Part shown: piece by piece, positions 16,074 through 21,220 of the stretch
Layout: every line of letters begins with the position of its first letter
How positions within the stretch are numbered: the first letter of the stretch is position 1
Program-made: the position numbers and the translations under genes
NCBI GenBank assembly: GCA_964525605.1
Contig: CAZGKT010000056.1
Location: 1-21,220, forward strand
Source of the DNA: CAVTWJ01 sp964525605
GTDB taxonomy: Bacteria; Oederibacteriota; Muellerivitia; Muellerivitales; Muellerivitaceae
Reading direction: 5' to 3'
DNA: 21,220 nucleotides
The notes under the pieces: generated by a model
What the model was told of the DNA's origin: nothing
The model's input: only the letters and a program-made list of their open reading frames with translations
Databases searched by the model: none

Positions 16074-16118
16074 TGGCGTAGTGATCTTATCGCTGAACCT
16101 AAGTTAAATTCCAGCCCC

Positions 16119-16154
16119 TAGGGTTGAAACCCTAAACGTTTAAAGCGTTAGGAG
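16119..16154 (+). promoter_or_regulatory. Two competing leader hairpins over the garK ribosome binding site
   Basis: Hairpin 1: TAGGGT/ACCCTA with a TGAA tetraloop (16119-16134). Hairpin 2: CCTAA(A)CG/CGTTAGG (16131-16152), which pairs part of the AGGAG Shine-Dalgarno at 16150-16154. They share 16131-16134, so only one can form at a time. This suggests control of translation initiation; any ligand or trigger is unknown. Confidence 0.4.
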
Positions 16155-16158
16155 CCCC

Positions 16159-17295
16159 ATGAAAATCCTGATCGCGCCGGACAAGTTCAAGGGAATTTGC
16201 ACGGCCCAGGAAGCCGCGGAAAACTTTCGTAACAATCTGCAAAAACTTCTTCCACAGGCCCAGCTCAGGCTTGTTCCCATCGCCGATGGCGGTGAAGGAA
16301 CCTTGATTTCGATTATTTATTTACTTCAGGGCAAAATTCAAACCGTTTTCGTTCATGATCCCCTCATGCGAGAAAAAGAGGCTCAATGGGGTTGGGCGCA
16401 ATTACCCGAAAAGGATACGGCAATTCTTGAAATGTCCCAGGCGTCCGGCCTCTTCCGTTTAACTCCCCAAGAATACGATCCCATGTCCACCACTAGTTAC
16501 GGTACAGGAGAGTTGGTTTTAGAGGCCCTGCGCCACGAGGCCAAACACATCAAAATCGCGATGGGCGGAAGCGCCACAGTGGATGGGGGAATAGGTTTTC
16601 TCCAAGCCTTGGGGGTCATTTTTAAGTCCAAAATACCACTTCCCCCTTCCGGGATTTCAGCCAAGCACCTTTTATCCATTACCTCCGTTGACCTGGAGCC
16701 AGCCCTGCACAAGCTCAAAGGAATGGGTTTGACCGGCTGGGTAGACGTTCAGGTACCCCTTTTGGGCGACCATGGAGCCGCTCGGTTTTTTGGGCCGGCG
16801 AAAGGCGCTACGCCTGAAATGGTGGAAGTACTTGAAAAAAGCCTGTTTCACTTTGACAACATTCTTTCCAACGCTTCGGGCCAGTTGCTGAAAAACAATC
16901 CCGGCGCTGGCGCCGCAGGGGGTCTGGGAATGGCGGTCCTGGCTCTGGGAGGCAAATTAGAAAAGGGATTCGATTTCGTTTCCCAAACCCTCAAACTGGA
17001 AGAAAACATGAGGGGCTGCGACCTGGTCATTACAGGTGAAGGAAAGCTGGATGATACCAGCCGGGAAGGCAAGGCACCGGTAGCGGTCGCCCGATTGGCG
17101 AAAAAAATGGGGATCAAGTGCTTGGGAATCGTCGGTTGCAACCAGGCTTCACCTGCCTGGCTGACCGAAGAGGGTTTCACCAAGGTTTACGCCCTGTATG
17201 ACGCCCCCTTTGAGGCTGAAGATCCTAAAAAATTCGAATTTTCAAAACGCCTTACCGATACGTTGGGCCAAATTTTCCCTAAAAAACCCGCCTAA
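16159..17295 (+). CDS. garK: Glycerate 2-kinase (GarK/GlxK family)
   Basis: Phosphorylates D-glycerate with ATP, giving 2-phosphoglycerate in this family; cytoplasmic. It has 378 residues, the standard length. Seen: the N-terminal signature MKILIAPDKFKG; IADGGEGT (about 42-49); MSQASGL; GTGELVLEAL; AMGGSATVDGG (about 134-144); GAGAAGGLG; and GEGKLDDTSREGKAP near the C-terminal lobe. All are hallmarks of the type I glycerate kinase family. ATG with TAGGAG 4 nt upstream. It is the only plus-strand gene in the window, divergent from acs across 189 bp. It likely serves glyoxylate/glycerate or serine-related carbon use. No partner gene lies next to it. Confidence 0.94.
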   Translation: MKILIAPDKFKGICTAQEAAENFRNNLQKLLPQAQLRLVPIADGGEGTLISIIYLLQGKIQTVFVHDPLMREKEAQWGWAQLPEKDTAILEMSQASGLFRLTPQEYDPMSTTSYGTGELVLEALRHEAKHIKIAMGGSATVDGGIGFLQALGVIFKSKIPLPPSGISAKHLLSITSVDLEPALHKLKGMGLTGWVDVQVPLLGDHGAARFFGPAKGATPEMVEVLEKSLFHFDNILSNASGQLLKNNPGAGAAGGLGMAVLALGGKLEKGFDFVSQTLKLEENMRGCDLVITGEGKLDDTSREGKAPVAVARLAKKMGIKCLGIVGCNQASPAWLTEEGFTKVYALYDAPFEAEDPKKFEFSKRLTDTLGQIFPKKPA

Positions 17296-17518
17296 AACAT
17301 CCATCTCATCGCCTGCCACATAACCAAAATAAATTTTGCGTTTTGATACCCCAACAAAATCCTAGCTCTCACCTCGCGGAAAATGCGCGATAAGTATCAC
17401 AGGGTTAATATTTGGTTATTAATTTAGTTGAAAAGAATTCTTTTGAAGAACCAAAACCAATATCGTTCTTAATACGGGTGAGCGCCCGCCCTGGGCCGAG
17501 TAAACCAACTCTTCGGTT

Positions 17519-18118
17519 TTAAAACAGACCCCAGACCCACATTCCTGAAATAACACCCAGAACAATCATTCCTGCAGAAACCGCCATGGTTTGCCCGAAA
17601 CGGATCCATATTTGTCCCTGGATTCGTATGGACGGGTAAAAAACCTGGTTTCCCCAACCATCCACCAAGCAGGAACAATGATGGCAAAGGTAAGTAACAT
17701 AATGGCCAAATCTCAAGGAAACCGGCATAAAGCGAAACCTTTGTTTCTTATAACACTGGGGACAAAAGAAAACATGCATCCCCGGCAAGATCTCGGGGAA
17801 AACCTGAGGCCAAAAGACCTTTATATATAGGAAGATAACTGACTTAAGTAGGAAAGCCATGGCGATTTCGGAAGGAACCGCTTTCATTAGCCAACCCCTA
17901 TAGGCCCCAAAAAGATTGATTAAAAGACAAACTTCCAAGGACCATAGAAAAACTTTGAAAAAATGCCTGAAAATTTTAGGGAAGATCGGCAAAAGCCGGC
18001 CGGTTAAATCCTCAGCCCAGCAATGGGCACCGGCCACCCAATGTATAAATCCTATGGTGTAATTCCCCGCGAAGAAAATGGATTTTAGGGGCGAAAAAAC
18101 GTTTTTTTTGGCTTTCAT
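17519..18118 (-). CDS. Hypothetical membrane protein with zinc-knuckle-like cysteines
   Basis: About 199 residues from ATG 18116-18118. The open frame also extends to TTG starts at 18154 (with GGGGGA 10 nt upstream) and 18193, so the true N-terminus is uncertain. Seen: hydrophobic segments around residues 53-75, 83-104 and 175-196, and between them a CPQC (Cys119/Cys122) with a second CHHCSC (Cys145/Cys148/Cys150), which looks like a metal-binding ribbon between membrane segments. The N-terminal half resembles a Yip1/DUF-type integral membrane layout but I recognise no family. It is a single gene between garK and the terminator at 18288. The 17296-17518 gap downstream shows no strong hairpin. 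Confidence 0.6.
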   Translation of the reverse strand: MKAKKNVFSPLKSIFFAGNYTIGFIHWVAGAHCWAEDLTGRLLPIFPKIFRHFFKVFLWSLEVCLLINLFGAYRGWLMKAVPSEIAMAFLLKSVIFLYIKVFWPQVFPEILPGMHVFFCPQCYKKQRFRFMPVSLRFGHYVTYLCHHCSCLVDGWGNQVFYPSIRIQGQIWIRFGQTMAVSAGMIVLGVISGMWVWGLF

Positions 18119-18287
18119 GAAATCCAAGGATAGGCAAAACCCGCTAAACGTCAAACCTTTTTCTTCCCCCAAGTCCAGATACCAAGGTTTCAAAAAATAG
18201 CTAAATGAGATGGGCTATTGCCGGTGACCCTGTGCGTAAGACACTGAGAAACTTTGAGTTTTTTTAGCAAAAACCGTTAATTCGAAT

Positions 18288-18321
18288 AAAAAAGCCGGAG
18301 TCTTTTGGGACCCGGCTTTTT
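18288..18321 (-). terminator. Strong, probably bidirectional Rho-independent terminator
   Basis: Stem AAAAAGCCGG/CCGGCUUUUU with a loop of about 13 nt, followed by U residues on the minus strand (18293-18288) and by a T-run on the plus strand too. It lies 27 nt after the stop of the large surface-protein gene at 18348. Confidence 0.88.
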
Positions 18322-18347
18322 CACGCTTTGATTCAACGGCAAATGGT

Positions 18348-21220
18348 TTAGCGAATGACCAGTACCTTCATGATTTTATGGCCGATAACCCCATTGTTCG
18401 AATGAAGCTCGATCACCGCGAGATAGGTACCACTGGCGATGTTTTCTTGAGCCACATCCCAGTGGACCACGCCGGGGTTGCCCGAGTCGTTGGTCAGGTT
18501 GTTCTTGACCAGTTCCCCCGCGACCGTGTAAATCCTCACCGTCGTGGCGGTCACATTGGCCGCCCCGGTGTTGATGATGAAATAGGGGATCTGCGTGAGC
18601 TGACTGACCCGGATCGGATTGGGGGCCAGAACCACTCCGCCGATGCCGTTAGCCCCGCCCTCAACGCGGAACGTCAAGCTGATTTCCTGGTCAGGTTGGC
18701 CCTGGACCTGCGACTCGAATTGGATGTAATAGGTTCCCGGCATCAGGATCGCCCCGTTGTCCGCTATTCCGTTATAGGTGAAGGTTCTGCCAGATCCCAT
18801 GGTGATGGTCAACACCTTGCTACCCGAGGTAGCGCCGGAATAATCAGGTTGGATCACGTTATTGGCCAGGCGGATCTGCGCCACGTCATAATCAGAGGCC
18901 TGTAACGAACTTGAACTACCCGCCACCAAAGCCTGCAATTCAGCCTGATCGAAGTGCTTCACCGCTTCGCCCGCCTCGTTGAAGACCGTCGCCGACAGGA
19001 CATTCCGCCCGATCAAGACCGACACATCCTTGCTCACCGAGGTCGTCACGCCGAATGGATCGGTACTGTCGATCTTGATGATGTAGGTCCCGTTTGAAAC
19101 CTTGTCGCCCGAGTTGGTCGTGGCGTCCCAGGTTCCCACGTTCAGGTTGTCGTACAGGATCGAGACGGACTGGGAATCAGTGGTGATATTCCCGTTCACG
19201 ATGGTGAAGTTGGAGATCGAACTGTTCAGCTCAAAGGCCGGATAGTCTTTCATCAATTCCCCGGCCGAGTTGTACACCGCCAGGTGAATCACGTAGGAAC
19301 CCGTTACGGTCACGCTGTTCGTGGCCGAAGCCGTTCCGCCCGCATAGGTCAACTGGGCGTTGTTGACCAGGATATTGGTTTTGGCAGTCGCCGAGACCAA
19401 GGAGGCCTGTATTTGATAGGTCACGTTTACCACTTGCCCCGGCGCGACCGTGGCCAGGGTCCAGTTGAGGGTGTTGTTGGCGATGTTATAAGTTCCGCCC
19501 ATGGAGGCGGAACTGGCCACATATTGCATTTCAGAAGTGGGCGGCAGGTTATCCACCAAGACCGGGTTTATGACCGGCGAACTGCCGGGATTACTGTAGG
19601 TCAGGGTGTAAGTAATGATGTCCAGCGGGCTGGCCTGGTGCTCGGAAGAATTCTTCACCAATCCCAATACAGCCGTGGCGGTGGATGTAGGAGTCAGGGT
19701 AAAGGTGTAGGTGTTGGTCACCGTCGGAGTGTAGCTGTAGGTGGGGGTGGTCGTGTAAGTGGAGGTGGGGGTGAACGTGGGCGTGTAGGTAAAGGTGAAA
19801 GTCGGGGTGATCGAGGGCGTCCAGGTGTAAGTGTTCGTGATCGTAAAGGCCGGGGAGAAGGTTTGGGTCGGGGTAAAGGTCGTGGTCTTGGTGGGCGTAG
19901 CTGTCAGGGTGGCGGTGGGGGTTGAGGTCATAAAGGGTGTATTGGTCAGTGTGGGCGTGTGAGTCTCGGTCTTGGTCGAGGTAAAGGTTGGGGAAAGGGT
20001 GGGCGTGTGGGTATCCGTATGGGTGAAAGTAAACGTCGGCGAAATCGTGGGTGTTTCGGTCATGGTTTCGGTACGGGTATTCGTGGGGGTGTGGGTATCT
20101 GTCCCCGTCTGGGTGTGTGGGGGCGTGCTGGTCGGAGTCTTGGTTGAGGTGGGGGTGGGAGACACGGTGAGCGTGTGGGTCATGGTTTGAGTGACCGTTT
20201 CGGTGGGGGTAAAGGTAGCTGTATGGGTCGAGGTTTGCGTGGGCGTATTCGTCTGCGTCTTAGTCGAGGTCTGGGTCGGTGAGTTGGTCACCGTCAGCGT
20301 CGGCGTAACCGTCAAGGTGTTGGTCGCGGTGAAGGTCGGTGTATTCGAAACGGTGAAGGTGGTGGTCGAGGTGGCGGTTACAGTAGCGGTCTGCGTGGGC
20401 GTGGTGGTCGGAGTGACCGTGGTAGTCTGGGTTGGACTGTTGGTCGGGGTCAAAGTTGCGGTGATGGTGGAGGTAAAGGACGGGGTAGTGGTAGCGGTCG
20501 GCGTCTCGGTCTCGGTCGGCGTGTTCGAGGCGGTGACGGTCGAGGTAACCGTAGGAGTTTCGGTGACGGTGAAGGTCGAGGTGGCCGTGGCGGTTTCGGT
20601 GGGTGTATTCGTCGATGTGAAGGTCGCGGTAGCGATAGGAGTATTGGTCGGGGTAACGGTCGCGGTTTCCGTGGGGGTGTTGGTGGCCGTGAAAGTCGAG
20701 CTAACCGTGAAGGTCGCGGTCGGGGTCAGGGTGGGTGTCGCGGTGGAGGAAGCCGTAGGCGTGTGGGTGACCGTTTCGGTTGAAGTAACCGTGGATGTAT
20801 TGGTTGGGGTCGAAGTGGAAGTCGGCGTCTCGGTCTCGGTGGGTGTGTTCGAAGCGGTGAGTGTTGAGGTGGCTGTGGGAGTATTGGTCGGGGTAAAGGT
20901 CGCGGTTTCCGTGGCCGTGTTGGTGAGTGTGTCGGTCGGCGTATTCGAAACCGTGAAGGTCGGGGTCGAGGTGGGTGTGGTGGTAGCGGATGCCGTCGAG
21001 GTATTGGTGGTCGTTAAGGTCGGGGTAACAGTTGGAGTTTGTGTCGGAGTTTCCGTCGAAGTCTGAGTCGAGGTCGGGGTCGGAGTCTCGGTCTGGGTGA
21101 AGGTCGATGTGGTCGTGGGCGTGTTGGTTGAGGTAAAGGTCGCGGTTTCCGTGGCCGTGTTGGTGAGTGTGTCGGTCGGCGTATTCGAAACCGTGAAGGT
21201 CGGGGTCGAGGTGGGTGTGG
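18348..21220 (-). CDS. Giant secreted/surface protein, C-terminal part: Thr-x linker, DUF11-like domain, three FlgD-like repeats
   Basis: The frame stays open for 957 codons to the right edge, so the N-terminus lies outside the window; a TTG inside the linker at 20451-20453 is not a believable start. From N to C: a Thr-x dyad linker (21220 to about 19675); a DUF11-like domain (about 19668-19300: LVKNSSEHQASPLDIITYTLTY and NNTLNWTLATVAPGQ); then three related beta modules, each with a (V/I)(Y/F)xxAGExVK start and an NGTYIIKI, PGTYYIQF or SGTYLAVI end. The last holds VLAPNPI and ends KIMKVLVIR, like the KLLILR end of the GH5 enzyme. This style belongs to FlgD-Ig/T9SS-type sorting domains of exported proteins. 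The activity, if any, is encoded beyond the window. A strong terminator follows. Confidence 0.9.
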   Translation of the reverse strand, partial: TPTSTPTFTVSNTPTDTLTNTATETATFTSTNTPTTTSTFTQTETPTPTSTQTSTETPTQTPTVTPTLTTTNTSTASATTTPTSTPTFTVSNTPTDTLTNTATETATFTPTNTPTATSTLTASNTPTETETPTSTSTPTNTSTVTSTETVTHTPTASSTATPTLTPTATFTVSSTFTATNTPTETATVTPTNTPIATATFTSTNTPTETATATSTFTVTETPTVTSTVTASNTPTETETPTATTTPSFTSTITATLTPTNSPTQTTTVTPTTTPTQTATVTATSTTTFTVSNTPTFTATNTLTVTPTLTVTNSPTQTSTKTQTNTPTQTSTHTATFTPTETVTQTMTHTLTVSPTPTSTKTPTSTPPHTQTGTDTHTPTNTRTETMTETPTISPTFTFTHTDTHTPTLSPTFTSTKTETHTPTLTNTPFMTSTPTATLTATPTKTTTFTPTQTFSPAFTITNTYTWTPSITPTFTFTYTPTFTPTSTYTTTPTYSYTPTVTNTYTFTLTPTSTATAVLGLVKNSSEHQASPLDIITYTLTYSNPGSSPVINPVLVDNLPPTSEMQYVASSASMGGTYNIANNTLNWTLATVAPGQVVNVTYQIQASLVSATAKTNILVNNAQLTYAGGTASATNSVTVTGSYVIHLAVYNSAGELMKDYPAFELNSSISNFTIVNGNITTDSQSVSILYDNLNVGTWDATTNSGDKVSNGTYIIKIDSTDPFGVTTSVSKDVSVLIGRNVLSATVFNEAGEAVKHFDQAELQALVAGSSSSLQASDYDVAQIRLANNVIQPDYSGATSGSKVLTITMGSGRTFTYNGIADNGAILMPGTYYIQFESQVQGQPDQEISLTFRVEGGANGIGGVVLAPNPIRVSQLTQIPYFIINTGAANVTATTVRIYTVAGELVKNNLTNDSGNPGVVHWDVAQENIASGTYLAVIELHSNNGVIGHKIMKVLVIR
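19675..21220 (-). repeat. Very long Thr-x dyad linker, over 510 residues
   Basis: An uninterrupted alternation of Thr/Ser with Pro, Asn, Glu, Phe, Ala and others. The plus strand reads as long runs of GGT-rich triplets, which create large false reading frames of Val/Gly on that strand. No stop interrupts the minus frame. Confidence 0.9.
20892..21220. repeat. Exact 89-bp direct repeat at 240-bp spacing within the linker
   Basis: Positions 20892-20980 are identical to 21132-21220. The second copy is cut by the window edge, so the true length may be greater. The period of 240 bp equals 80 codons and keeps the frame. This points to a recent in-frame segmental duplication. Confidence 0.9.

Noticed and set aside
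20451..20453. TTG as start of the large surface protein
   Set aside because: It lies in the middle of the Thr-x linker with no signal peptide, and the frame is open to the window edge. The gene is partial.
20191..21066. Long plus-strand frame of Val/Gly repeats (and similar ones at 19284-19925 and 5364-5573)
   Set aside because: It is the antisense shadow of the Thr-x linkers; the minus strand gives coherent secreted proteins with domains on the C-terminal side.
19675..21220. Possible CRISPR or satellite array
   Set aside because: Repeats are diverged codon-level units in frame with a protein; no constant repeat with unique spacers.

Overview
The window is bacterial. It carries secreted proteins with very long Thr/Pro/Ser linkers and FlgD/T9SS-like C-terminal domains, two secreted GH5 cellulase-type enzymes, and a compact methionine/cysteine operon. 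This mix recalls poorly characterised polysaccharide-degrading lineages (FCB-group relatives, Elusimicrobiota- or FCPU426-like genomes). That placement is inference from gene style, not from a marker gene. Nearly all genes lie on the minus strand; only the glycerate kinase is on the plus strand.

Region 1 (1-6986): two paralogous secreted GH5 glycoside hydrolases flank a 616-residue AraC-family regulator, all read leftward. The left GH5 gene runs off the window inside its Thr-rich linker. The complete GH5 protein (1024 aa) has a signal peptide, a catalytic domain, a Thr-x dyad linker of about 360 residues, a beta-rich module, a short second linker and a C-terminal sorting-like domain ending in KLLILR.

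Region 2 (6987-12170): one methionine-assimilation operon, read leftward as metY-cysK-metX-metW, then a small four-Cys zinc-ribbon gene and an RBBP9/YdeN-type hydrolase. Gaps are tiny or negative. Its 5' leader is the most striking part of the window. A TTGACA-17-TAAACT promoter is followed at once by two tandem copies of a SAM-II-like pseudoknot aptamer. Each copy has its own Rho-independent terminator before metY. In both copies the last aptamer strand can also pair with the 5' arm of the following terminator, which gives a simple SAM-OFF logic used twice in series.

Region 3 (12171-16158): a secreted Gly/Ser-rich protein with a block extraordinarily rich in Trp and Tyr, then acetyl-CoA synthetase (acs). 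Region 4 (16045-17295): glycerate 2-kinase (garK type), divergent from acs, with a good promoter, a palindrome over the -10 box and a hairpin over the ribosome binding site. Region 5 (17296-18193): a hypothetical membrane protein with a Cys4-like knuckle. Region 6 (18288-21220): a strong terminator, then the C-terminal part (957 codons) of a very large surface protein. It has over 500 residues of Thr-x linker, a DUF11-like domain, three FlgD-like repeats and a KVLVIR end. Its N-terminus lies beyond the right edge.

No tRNA, rRNA, CRISPR array, insertion sequence or phage gene was seen.
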